Source of the DNA: a virus
Direction: 5' to 3' (one strand)
Length of the DNA stretch: 31,912 nucleotides
Virus record (IMG/VR): IMGVR_UViG_3300006805_000095
Location: 1 to 31,912 of that record
Positions 24,852-31,912 of the stretch are shown piece by piece. The position numbers were made by a program, and so were the translations under genes. The notes below the pieces were generated by a model that saw only the letters and a program-made list of their open reading frames with translations, searched no databases and was not told where the DNA came from. Within the stretch, counting starts at the first letter, position 1, and the number at the start of each line of letters is the position of its first letter.

Positions 24852-25726
24852 TGCTTGATGTATTTTTTATATCAATTGGCGAAGAAGGCAGCGAAGCTAA
24901 TTGGCAACGCTTGCTTACGTTTGCACCTAATGCAAAACGAGTTGACAACGTAAAAGGAATTTACGAAGTACATAAGGCATGCGCAAGTTTAAGTACAACT
25001 GCAAATTTCTATGTAGTAGATGCAGATGCTTGGATTGATGACAAATTTAACTTTCGGTGGGAACCATCTGCAGAAACTCTGCATTGGAACATTCCGGAGA
25101 CTGAATGTGTACTAGTATGGAAAAGTATTAATCCAGTCAATGATTTAGAGTACGGATACGGCGGAGTTAAGTTATTCCCGCGCCAGCCATTTCTTAAAGA
25201 TTTAACTTGGGACATTGATTTGTCAACTACTATTGGTAGGTCGACTGTTAGCATGGATCAAATTAGTTGCGAGACTCGATTTAATGCAACGCCTAAAAGT
25301 GCTTGGATTGGTGCGTTTCGCGAATGTGCCAAGCTAGCTTCATTATCAATGATCAAGAGCAGGATAAGAAGAGCCAGGCGCAATGAGACTTATGAACTTC
25401 AACAACTACTTGACTTTTGTAAAAGTCAACCAAACTGGAGTTTAGAAAAACAAGCTACTCATCGTCGTGTTCAATCTATATTGATCATGGAGCGATATGC
25501 AAACGAATTAAGCATATACTCATATTGGGAAGAAATTGAAATGTGCAGTCAACGTAAGCTAACTTGGTGTACAAACGGATGGCACAAGCCCAATGGGCAA
25601 TATGCACTAAATGGCGCGCAAGCCGGCGCAAAGTTTGGATTGCAATACAGCGATGCGCTAACAATATTAAACCAAATCAATGATTGGAATTGGTTAACAA
25701 AGGAATTTGAAAATGTCAATGTTTAA
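24851..25726 (+). CDS. GT-A-like glycosyltransferase, paralogue B of three
   Basis: 291 residues, joined to paralogue A by TAATG. It has the same order of elements in diverged form: FFISIGEEGSEANWQRLL, EVHKACASLSTT, YVVDADAW with D57-A58-D59, YGYGGVKLF, and AFRECAKLASL where A and C have GFREGVKL. The insertion of basic residues (SRIRRARRNE) and the loss of the DFCWD motif set it apart, so its acceptor or activity may differ. It overlaps paralogue C by 14 bases. A 20-base near-palindrome (9-bp arms) lies inside it at 25410-25429. Confidence 0.6.
   Translation: MLDVFFISIGEEGSEANWQRLLTFAPNAKRVDNVKGIYEVHKACASLSTTANFYVVDADAWIDDKFNFRWEPSAETLHWNIPETECVLVWKSINPVNDLEYGYGGVKLFPRQPFLKDLTWDIDLSTTIGRSTVSMDQISCETRFNATPKSAWIGAFRECAKLASLSMIKSRIRRARRNETYELQQLLDFCKSQPNWSLEKQATHRRVQSILIMERYANELSIYSYWEEIEMCSQRKLTWCTNGWHKPNGQYALNGAQAGAKFGLQYSDALTILNQINDWNWLTKEFENVNV
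25410..25429. repeat. Inverted repeat, 9-bp arms with 2-base centre
   Basis: TTGACTTTT (25410-25418) and AAAAGTCAA (25421-25429) are exact reverse complements separated by GT. As RNA it makes an 8-bp stem with a four-base loop inside the coding region of paralogue B. Confidence 0.65.
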
Positions 25727-26723
25727 AAAAGCAACGGGTAATGCTCGACCAACACCACTGACATCTGCTACTAATTTTGCACCTGTGGCCCCAAGGACAA
25801 TGCAAGACATACCATTAGTATTTCTTAGTTTTGACGAACCAAATGCTGACGCACATTGGGAAATGTTAAAAGCAATAACTCCTCATAAGAAAATTTCACG
25901 GGTTCACGGAGTAGTTGGATTTGATGCAGCACACAAAGCAGCAGCAAGTGAATTTGCCACCAGCGAATATGTTATCACAGTTGATGCTGACAATCAAGTT
26001 GACCCTGCTTTCTTTAAGCAGATGCTACCTCATAATATGGACGGCCGGGTAAGTTACACATGGGGAGGTAGACAATACACAAATGGGTTAATGTACGGCA
26101 ATGGTGGATTAAAGATGTGGAGTACCGAACATCTAACTAATATGAAAAGCCATGAGTTAGCCGATGAAGAACGTGATGCTGTGGACTTCTGTTGGGATTT
26201 TAATAGATATAAAGAATTATCTGGCTGCTGGTCAAACGTATACACTAACGCAAGTGCGTACCAAGCATTTAGAGTAGGCTTTCGCGAAGGCGTAAAACTC
26301 TCAATGGAGCTAGGGGTAGTATTAAAATTCAGTGAATGGAAAACCAAAATGCATGCTGCAAATTTCCAACGCTTGTTAACATGGATGTCCATTGGGCATG
26401 ATGTTGAGCATGGAATATGGAGCATATACGGAGCACGCCTGGCAGTGTATCTATTGCAGTATGAGAATTTCAATCCTACTAACATTAGAGATTACGCTTG
26501 GTTTAACGATTTTTTTGAGCAGCATGCAGCCAACAATCCTATTAAAGCAAGCAAGGGATTAGGTAAAAGTATCAGCGACGGATTAGGCTGGATACTACCT
26601 GATATTGATGCTGAGCAAAGTTTGTTTTTGAAAATGTTGCAACTACACCCAGATAAACCATTGACATATGAAGATGTTAAATGGCGCACAAATTTAAGTT
26701 TATACGGATGGTTCAATGGTTAA
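25713..26723 (+). CDS. GT-A-like glycosyltransferase, paralogue C of three
   Basis: 336 residues from ATG 25713, chosen because AAAGGAA (25698-25704) is eight bases upstream; a TTG at 25707 would be too close to it. It has an N-terminal extension of about 30 Pro/Thr/Ala-rich residues, then IPLVFLSFDEPNADAHWEML, DAAHKAAASEFATSEY, VDADN (D91-A92-D93), NGLMYGNGGLKMW, DFCWD, FRVGFREGVKL and HDVEHGIWSIYGARLA. These match paralogue A closely in order and residues, so A and C look like the most recent duplicates with B older or faster evolving. The extension might target it to a partner. It overlaps the methyltransferase-like gene by eight bases. Confidence 0.65.
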   Translation: MSMFKKATGNARPTPLTSATNFAPVAPRTMQDIPLVFLSFDEPNADAHWEMLKAITPHKKISRVHGVVGFDAAHKAAASEFATSEYVITVDADNQVDPAFFKQMLPHNMDGRVSYTWGGRQYTNGLMYGNGGLKMWSTEHLTNMKSHELADEERDAVDFCWDFNRYKELSGCWSNVYTNASAYQAFRVGFREGVKLSMELGVVLKFSEWKTKMHAANFQRLLTWMSIGHDVEHGIWSIYGARLAVYLLQYENFNPTNIRDYAWFNDFFEQHAANNPIKASKGLGKSISDGLGWILPDIDAEQSLFLKMLQLHPDKPLTYEDVKWRTNLSLYGWFNG

Positions 26724-27906
26724 TTCAGAGTTCAATGGTCGTAACCCTCTTTTAATTTTCTTAGATGAGGTAGTAGGATTTAGAAAAAGTTTGCATCACA
26801 TGCATCGATGGTTTGAAACTGGAGATGTAGTAGAGCTTGAGCAGCTGGTAATTGAAGTTGGTAGAGAGCATTCAGTTGATATGTGGCCAATTTTAAACGC
26901 TATTAAATCGGGCAACGATGCCGAAGGTTTAATGCCTATACATTTGCAATTGCAGAAAGGGATGTACATACCGTATGATTGGTCGGATACAGCCACTGCT
27001 ATACAGTTGACACCATTGAATGGAAATCCATTCTATCAGAATATCAATTCATTGGATGTATCAACTGCAAATATTTGGCAATTTAGAGACTGGGTAGATT
27101 CTAATTTAGAACGAACTGGCATTAATCCGATTGGGTGCATTGCAATGGCGCACCAGTTAGTCATTGACGCCAGAACAGACTTTTTAAAAGTATTTGAACT
27201 AATGGAAATGATGTTTGGATATAATACGTTAGCAGCCTGTGTATTACGAGGTTCAATGGATCTATTTGGAGACGTGGTCTCTACTTACTACCCTGAACAG
27301 TCGATATATATCAAACATCTTGTCACAGCACTAAAAAATAGTCCCGAACTAAATTGGAAAGACGCATTAAGTAGAAATCAAGTACGTAGTAAAATTTGGT
27401 TAATTGATCAGATTAGTAGTTTTCCCGAATATACTAAAAAGCGTAAACTGGGCGAAGAACCTGTTACAACTATTATAGTTGGCGGCTGGGTGGGTATTTT
27501 GCCTTTTCTAGCTCATATGAAAGGCGTAAATTTACACAATGTTATTAACGTTGACACCGACATCCCAGTGCATACAGCCGCACATACATTAAACGGGAGC
27601 TTGTACACAAATTTTAAAAATTCGTCAATGGACATTAGAGAATTTCCGTTTAGAAAATATAAAAACTTAGTTGTTATTGATACTATAGTTGAACATTTTG
27701 AAAAGCATGGTGAATGGGTTAATACACTTCCGCCCGGTACAACTGTTGCACTACAAGGTAATGATATGTTTGATGTTCCAGATCATGTCAATTGTCATAA
27801 GTCACTTGAAGAGTTTTTAGGAACTTGCGGATTAAATACTATTTCATGGGATGGTGAATTATTGTTATATAAGTGCACCAGATACATGGCTATAGGGAAA
27901 GTTTAA
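26716..27906 (+). CDS. Class I SAM-methyltransferase-like protein
   Basis: 396 residues. The N-terminal ~230 residues are helical and unrecognised. The C-terminal part has a Rossmann-like nucleotide-binding signature: TTIIVGGWVGILPFLAH with the glycine turn near residues 255-260, then the acidic strand end VINVDTDIP (D280, D282) where SAM hydroxyls bind, a motif-IV-like LVVIDTIVEHFEKHG and a later PPGTTVALQGND strand. This is the order of class I methyltransferases. The substrate is unknown; a glycan, peptide or small molecule made by neighbouring enzymes is possible. A long unrelated N-terminal domain suggests a bifunctional protein or a substrate-binding part. The join to the next gene is TAATG. 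Confidence 0.6.
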   Translation: MVNSEFNGRNPLLIFLDEVVGFRKSLHHMHRWFETGDVVELEQLVIEVGREHSVDMWPILNAIKSGNDAEGLMPIHLQLQKGMYIPYDWSDTATAIQLTPLNGNPFYQNINSLDVSTANIWQFRDWVDSNLERTGINPIGCIAMAHQLVIDARTDFLKVFELMEMMFGYNTLAACVLRGSMDLFGDVVSTYYPEQSIYIKHLVTALKNSPELNWKDALSRNQVRSKIWLIDQISSFPEYTKKRKLGEEPVTTIIVGGWVGILPFLAHMKGVNLHNVINVDTDIPVHTAAHTLNGSLYTNFKNSSMDIREFPFRKYKNLVVIDTIVEHFEKHGEWVNTLPPGTTVALQGNDMFDVPDHVNCHKSLEEFLGTCGLNTISWDGELLLYKCTRYMAIGKV

Positions 27907-28430
27907 TGCAACCAAATACTGACAACCGATTTAAACGTCTTCGGCACACCATTGATTTGGAGAAGTTGCAATTAGAAACTGATAAGATTCTATGGCAACC
28001 TGAGCTTGGTCGTTATATAGATCAGTTGTCACTGCAAACCAATGGCATTGCAGACTGGAACGCTAGTACTGGATCACGTCCTGATCAAAATGAAGCCCAA
28101 TGGGATAAATTACACCCGGATCTAATTGGCACCTGGTGGGAAGATTTCTTTGCAGCATTACCCTTTAAAGTATACAGGAGCAGATTAATGACAATGCATC
28201 AAAGATCTTGCTACAGTATACACACAGATAACACACCGAGACTGCATATTGCAATTAAAACGCATCGCCAAGCTCGATTCATTTTTACTACTCCGCCGGC
28301 AGTACGCCATATCCCAGCAGATTCTCATATTTGGTGGGTTGATACTACCAAAGAGCACTCTGCAATGAACGGAAGTTTAGAAGATCGAATACATTTAGTT
28401 TGCTGCCTGGATAACAACGACTCGTACTAA
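27906..28430 (+). CDS. 2OG-Fe(II) oxygenase-like (aspartyl hydroxylase-type) protein
   Basis: 174 residues from ATG 27906, with GGGA (27895-27898) seven bases upstream. The frame could begin at GTG 27873 but that lies inside the previous gene. The double-stranded beta-helix signature is visible: SRLMTMHQRSCYSIHTDNTP with H106-x-D108, then RLHIAIKTH, HIPADSHIWWVDTT, the distal H151 and R161 ten residues later, in the place of the 2-oxoglutarate-binding Arg. All three iron ligands and the Arg are present, so it looks active. The type resembles aspartyl/asparaginyl beta-hydroxylases. T4-like marine phages often carry oxygenases of this fold. The substrate, likely a protein side chain or small metabolite, is not known. 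Confidence 0.75.
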   Translation: MQPNTDNRFKRLRHTIDLEKLQLETDKILWQPELGRYIDQLSLQTNGIADWNASTGSRPDQNEAQWDKLHPDLIGTWWEDFFAALPFKVYRSRLMTMHQRSCYSIHTDNTPRLHIAIKTHRQARFIFTTPPAVRHIPADSHIWWVDTTKEHSAMNGSLEDRIHLVCCLDNNDSY

Positions 28431-28434
28431 CGCA

Positions 28435-28441
28435 TATATAA
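28435..28441 (+). promoter_or_regulatory. Possible weak TATATAA promoter box
   Basis: TATATAA lies in the 15-base gap before ATG 28446. T4 geometry would put the start point at about 28447, again on the start codon. The nearby AGGG (28441-28444) is only one base from the ATG and so cannot be a normal ribosome site. The match to TATAAATA is poorer than for the five other boxes. Confidence 0.3.
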
Positions 28442-28445
28442 GGGT

Positions 28446-29063
28446 ATGAGCTTAAATGTGATACATATCAGTGCCGAAACATTTGATCAGTACAATTCTG
28501 AATATAACACATTCCTTGACACCATCAAGGAAGATAAGTCTCCTGCGCTGGTTAATATGGGATATGCTGCGCCGTCGGGCCTTGGCTACCTAGCAACTAA
28601 TAAATTAAGATGGGCAACAGATACTGGCCAAATAGCATTGCTATTTGATAATGATTGCATTGTTGGCGTTAGTGCAGTTGAAACTTGCTCATTATCAAAT
28701 GCATTTGGGTCCGGTGGGAATCGTTGCTGGGTGTTACCTAAGTTCCGGACTAACAATGAAATAACACGACACTTGCTAAGTTCAAATTTAAAATGGTGTA
28801 AGCAACAGAATCATTTAGGTATGATGCTAACATTTAACGGATACAACAAGTGGATATACGATACTATTGTAAAACGTGCAAATGGTAAGAGCAGCGCATT
28901 AGGTAAGGTGTGGAGTAACTGGTGGAACAATTGCATTCCGTTTGAAACACAATTAAACGTATTCAGTACCCCACAATGGGCAGTTATCAAACCAATTGAT
29001 AAGTCTATACCTGCAATAGTAGACGCAATGAAAAATATTGAAATGGAATTTGGTATTGTATGA
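28446..29063 (+). CDS. GNAT-like acyltransferase candidate
   Basis: 205 residues. The central section, IALLFDNDCIVGVSAVETCS followed by NRCWVLPKFRTNNEITRHLL, and then LKWCKQQNHLGMMLTFN, follows the strand-helix-strand order of a GNAT fold: a self-contained beta hairpin, a hydrophobic-R-x-x-N turn in place of the usual acetyl-CoA pyrophosphate loop, and a helix. The classic Q/RxxGxG/A motif is absent, so cofactor binding is uncertain. It sits after the oxygenase and shares ATGA with the PP-loop gene. Paired with a second GNAT-like gene at 29995 it could act on the same product. Confidence in the fold is modest; function is not known. Confidence 0.5.
   Translation: MSLNVIHISAETFDQYNSEYNTFLDTIKEDKSPALVNMGYAAPSGLGYLATNKLRWATDTGQIALLFDNDCIVGVSAVETCSLSNAFGSGGNRCWVLPKFRTNNEITRHLLSSNLKWCKQQNHLGMMLTFNGYNKWIYDTIVKRANGKSSALGKVWSNWWNNCIPFETQLNVFSTPQWAVIKPIDKSIPAIVDAMKNIEMEFGIV
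28629..28647. repeat. Perfect 19-base palindrome with one central base
   Basis: CAAATAGCA (28629-28637) and TGCTATTTG (28639-28647) are exact reverse complements around one T, within the GNAT-like gene. A separate 12-bp palindrome, CAAATGCATTTG, follows about 50 bases later. Confidence 0.65.
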
Positions 29064-30010
29064 TTACAAACACAGAAAATAATCATCTGACTTATTGGTA
29101 TGATAATGATCGTACCAAGATCTGGCGTACAGATGATTTAGACACTACTGCAATGCGTGTAGGTGGCTGTACCCGTAAACCAATGAGCTTGAAAGCAGAG
29201 CTCATTAGAACAGCGCGAGCATTAATTGGTAATTACCCAGATTTAACAATGTTTATCAGTGGCGGATTAGATAGTGAAATGGCACTGCAAAGTTTTCTGT
29301 CAGCTGGAATAGTTCCTAAATTGGCAACTATTAGATTTCCAAACGACAAGAACATGCATGACATTGGTCCAACTATGCAGATGTTAAATCAGATGGGATT
29401 GAAGTATACAATAATTGATATTGATCCTGACAAATTTGTTATGTCAGGTGAAGCATTTGAGTTTGCTGAAAAGTATCAATCGTATACATTGTATCAGCAG
29501 ATGCTAATGAAAATTGCAACAGATTACGCTGCGCCAATGATTACAATTGATGAGGTAGAACTGGAAAAGGCGCAATATACTAATTGGACAAATGGCACAT
29601 TATTCAATGAGTGGTCGTTTATTAAAAAAGAAGATCAAGACGGAGTATGGCGTCGGTTCAATGATAAAACTGGTATCCCGGCGCTTAATAACTTTTACAC
29701 ATATAGTCCAGAATCAATGTTAGCGTTTTTGCAATTACCAACAGTAGACGATTTGGTAAATGATCGTATACCTGGCAAGCTGGGATGGACGTCAAGCAAA
29801 ATGCAAATTTATTCACACCTTGGGTATGCTTTTAGAAGACGCCAAAAATGGCACGGAGTAGAAAACTACTTGCAACTGTGGGACTATGTAAAGGATAAAG
29901 TATCTACAAATAGCAATTTACAATTCAATGATAGAACTTACCAGATTCCGGTGAATATACTAAGACAAAACTTGATCAATGGAGTAGAAACAATATGTCA
30001 AATAGCTTAA
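29060..30010 (+). CDS. Asparagine-synthetase-like PP-loop ATPase
   Basis: 316 residues. The segment MFISGGLDSEMAL holds the PP-loop S67-G-G-L-D-S72 that binds ATP pyrophosphate in N-type ATP pyrophosphatases (asparagine synthetase B, GMP synthetase, QueC, ThiI). The following strands (PKLATIRFPNDK, YTIIDIDPDKF) fit the Rossmann-like core. There is no N-terminal Cys2 glutaminase, so ammonia or another amine would come from elsewhere. No clustered cysteines as in QueC are seen. It would activate a carboxylate or carbonyl by adenylation for amide formation. Company with an oxygenase and two GNAT-like genes suggests side-chain or metabolite tailoring. Start ATG 29060 overlaps the previous stop. 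Confidence 0.7.
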   Translation: MITNTENNHLTYWYDNDRTKIWRTDDLDTTAMRVGGCTRKPMSLKAELIRTARALIGNYPDLTMFISGGLDSEMALQSFLSAGIVPKLATIRFPNDKNMHDIGPTMQMLNQMGLKYTIIDIDPDKFVMSGEAFEFAEKYQSYTLYQQMLMKIATDYAAPMITIDEVELEKAQYTNWTNGTLFNEWSFIKKEDQDGVWRRFNDKTGIPALNNFYTYSPESMLAFLQLPTVDDLVNDRIPGKLGWTSSKMQIYSHLGYAFRRRQKWHGVENYLQLWDYVKDKVSTNSNLQFNDRTYQIPVNILRQNLINGVETICQIA

Positions 30011-30636
30011 TTCGGTTGACTGCCAAGGATTTACCAGGTTTGGTAAATTTTGCAGATCATATCTATGAAAATACTGATCCGGATAAGTATCCAGATTTTA
30101 AAATATCAAATGACATTGATAACACAGTAAAGCGTACAAAGTTTTTTTCAGCATTTATGTTGCAGCCATGCTTTGTTGATTACGATATGAGGCAATGTTA
30201 TGCAGTTGTAAACGAACGTGGCGAATATTTAGCAGCAGTTGGAGTCAGGCGCTGGGGGCATATGCCAGTTTGGAGTTTGAGTTGGTTGCTTAGTCCAGCA
30301 ATTGGAATGAAGTTTATCCCAATTTTCAGAACTATAGTAACAGAGTTATGTGCAATACATGAAGCAGCAGGAATGAATGAGTTTTACGTAACTTATCCCA
30401 CAAGTAGATGCGCCGCTTATAGCAAAATTATGCTTCCGTTTAGAGAACGATATTATAGTTTTGTGGAATGTACTGTACCAGCACGTACACGCAGTCATTA
30501 TAGTTTTGTGCATGAATTAATGGGATCAGTGATTCATCCGCATGACATGAATCTTAGAAGATATATACTTCGTAGAGAAAATACAGAGCCGCAATCCGAA
30601 GGCGGTACAGCACAAAGATTAAAAGAGACTAAATGA
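29995..30636 (+). CDS. GNAT-like acyltransferase candidate, second copy
   Basis: 213 residues, overlapping the PP-loop gene by 16 bases. The section CYAVVNERGEYLAAVGVRRW, SLSWLLSPAIGMKFIPIFRT and ELCAIHEAAGMNEFYVTYPT has the strand, hairpin and helix order of a GNAT acyltransferase, again without a clear Q/RxxGxG/A motif. The C-terminus is basic and low in order (RRENTEPQSEGGT). An in-frame internal repeat gives YYSFVE and HYSFVH 15 codons apart. It ends in ATGA with the desaturase gene. Its partner or substrate is unknown. Confidence 0.5.
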   Translation: MSNSLIRLTAKDLPGLVNFADHIYENTDPDKYPDFKISNDIDNTVKRTKFFSAFMLQPCFVDYDMRQCYAVVNERGEYLAAVGVRRWGHMPVWSLSWLLSPAIGMKFIPIFRTIVTELCAIHEAAGMNEFYVTYPTSRCAAYSKIMLPFRERYYSFVECTVPARTRSHYSFVHELMGSVIHPHDMNLRRYILRRENTEPQSEGGTAQRLKETK

Positions 30637-31541
30637 AAGCACTATTAGATTGGATGTCGCTCCAGCGCGATTTATACAACAAGACACATCAGATTCCGTA
30701 CATCTTGGCAGTATGGTTGCCGTATCACTTGACTGCACTTGCAGCTATTGTGTACGTATGCTTAACTGGATGGTCATGGATGTATCTTATTACTGCAATT
30801 TGCGGATGGGCTATGTTAGATGGCATCGGCAATAATTTAACATTGCATCGCTTTCTGAGTCACAAAGCATGGACGCCACATAAGTGGGCAGAACCATTCC
30901 TATTATGGGCAGCTACAATGGTCGGTGAAGGCAGTCCATTATGGTGGGCAGCACTACATCGTGGGCATCATCATAAAGTAAGCGACATTACTGGTAAAGA
31001 TATTCATACACCAATTGGTAACGGATGGTGGCATAGCTACATGGGCTGGCAGTTTGGCATTACTCAAAACTCTGTGAGCTTTCGCTATGCTGTTGATTTG
31101 TTGCGTGATAAGCGGGTTACATTTATACACGAACACTATAATAAGATCATTTATTTAACGCTTATTGCAAGTTGGTTGTTGTTTGGATTAGCATTTACTA
31201 TTCCATTCTTTATCTTTGGATCTTTGATTAGTTTGCATGCAGATGGACTAGTTAATACATTTGGACATGTACCAGCAGCTGGTTATCAGAATTCACAAAA
31301 TAAAGACTACAGTACAAACGTATGGGCTTTGGGCTACTTCCATTGGGGGTCTGGCTGGCACAACAACCACCACAAGGAAGCAAGTAGCTTTGACTTTGGT
31401 ACTAGCGTAAGTGGACGTTGGCACGAGTTTGATCCTTGCTTGTTATTAGTAATTCCGTTTGCTCCGTTATCGGAAACAAAACGCTTGTGGGAAAGAAGAA
31501 AAGATGCTATACTTAACTTCAACTCACAGGAAACTAAATGA
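30633..31541 (+). CDS. Membrane acyl-lipid/acyl-CoA desaturase (delta-9 type)
   Basis: 302 residues. The three histidine boxes of the di-iron membrane desaturases are complete: HRFLSH (72-77), HRGHHH (109-114, HxxHH at 109-113) and HNNHH (243-247). Hydrophobic pairs at about 24-63 and 173-203 would cross the membrane twice each and place the boxes on the cytoplasmic face. The enzyme would introduce a double bond into host acyl chains, using host electron carriers. Desaturase genes have been reported from marine T4-like phages, so this is probably an auxiliary metabolic gene that alters membrane fluidity during infection. It is intact and coupled to neighbours by ATGA at both ends. Confidence 0.9.
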   Translation: MKALLDWMSLQRDLYNKTHQIPYILAVWLPYHLTALAAIVYVCLTGWSWMYLITAICGWAMLDGIGNNLTLHRFLSHKAWTPHKWAEPFLLWAATMVGEGSPLWWAALHRGHHHKVSDITGKDIHTPIGNGWWHSYMGWQFGITQNSVSFRYAVDLLRDKRVTFIHEHYNKIIYLTLIASWLLFGLAFTIPFFIFGSLISLHADGLVNTFGHVPAAGYQNSQNKDYSTNVWALGYFHWGSGWHNNHHKEASSFDFGTSVSGRWHEFDPCLLLVIPFAPLSETKRLWERRKDAILNFNSQETK

Positions 31542-31912
31542 CAGTACGTCTCGTATCATATTCACAACCAACTGAAGAATTTAAAAATGAAGGCATTGTT
31601 GACGCACAGGAGCTAGTTGCTTTTTGTGCGCGAGTCAGCAATCCTACCAATCAGTATGATACTGAAACCTCAGAAAAACTGATTAACTATCTCGTCAAGC
31701 ATGCACATTGGAGCCCACTTGAAATGGCATCTGCGTGTGTAGAGATTACAACTACTCGCGACATTGCACGACAGATCCTGCGCCATCGCAGTTTTGCATT
31801 TCAGGAGTTTAGTCAACGTTATGCAAACCCTACGGAGGACTTAGGCTTTGTTATTAGAGACGCACGCCTACAGGACACAAAAAACCGTCAAAACAGTGTA
31901 GACTTAGACCTA
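31538..31912 (+). CDS. thyX: Flavin-dependent thymidylate synthase ThyX (5' part)
   Basis: The first 125 codons; the gene runs off the window end in frame. The ThyX signature RHRx7S is present: R82-H83-R84, then S92 inside RHRSFAFQEFSQRY. The upstream segment VKHAHWSPLEMASACVEI matches the family's H-x-S-x-x-E region. ThyX makes dTMP from dUMP using methylene-tetrahydrofolate and FAD, supplying DNA precursors for phage replication. It starts at ATG 31538 overlapping the desaturase stop, with AGGAAA as ribosome site. Many marine phages carry thyX. It may mark the start of a nucleotide-metabolism block beyond the window. Confidence 0.95.
   Translation, partial: MTVRLVSYSQPTEEFKNEGIVDAQELVAFCARVSNPTNQYDTETSEKLINYLVKHAHWSPLEMASACVEITTTRDIARQILRHRSFAFQEFSQRYANPTEDLGFVIRDARLQDTKNRQNSVDLDL

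Noticed and set aside
27873-27905. GTG start for the oxygenase gene
   Set aside because: It lies inside the methyltransferase-like gene without a ribosome site; ATG 27906 has GGGA at proper spacing.

Overview
The window is a late/structural and accessory segment of a T4-like (tevenvirus-type) contractile-tailed phage. All genes lie on the + strand, packed with ATGA or TAATG junctions or gaps of a few bases. The T4-type baseplate order (tube cap, gp53, hub, gp5, gp25, gp6) followed by a giant structural gene, tail-fibre-like genes, glycosyltransferase-like genes, a desaturase and thyX resembles the marine T4-like myoviruses of cyanobacteria and SAR11-type hosts. The moderately AT-rich composition fits that. 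The host cannot be named from sequence.

Layout. 99-746: stand-alone nucleotidyltransferase. 751-9464: baseplate module (gp48/54-like tube cap, gp53, probable gp27-position hub, gp5 spike with a C-terminal lysozyme domain, gp25, gp6). 9478-17991: one 2837-codon structural gene in the T4 gp7/gp8 position. 18024-20930: three late genes for tail/fibre proteins, the last with an 11-fold Gly-Gly-Tyr repeat. 20992-31541: a compact accessory cassette with a conserved small protein, a DxD glycosyltransferase-like protein, unknown proteins (one apparently split by a -1 frameshift at T TTT TTA), three tandem paralogous GT-A-like proteins, a methyltransferase-like protein, a 2OG-Fe(II) oxygenase-like protein, two GNAT-like proteins, an asparagine-synthetase-like PP-loop ATPase and a membrane fatty-acid desaturase. 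31538 to the end: 5' part of thyX.

Control. Five (C/G)TAAATA boxes, reduced forms of the T4 late promoter TATAAATA, stand just before genes at 99, 5929, 18024, 18701 and 20992. With T4 geometry, those before gp25 and the gene at 18024 would start transcription on the A of the ATG, giving leaderless mRNAs. The accessory cassette has no clear internal late box, so it is probably read from the 20957 promoter, with a weak TATATAA candidate at 28435.

The least explained signal is a set of long perfect inverted repeats: 15-bp arms around the late box at 20957, 14-bp arms inside the split gene (23585-23635), 13-, 11- and 10-bp arms inside the giant gene, and a 20-bp palindrome inside gp6. No intergenic stretch exceeds 100 bases. 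I saw no tRNA, rRNA, CRISPR array, integrase or insertion sequence.
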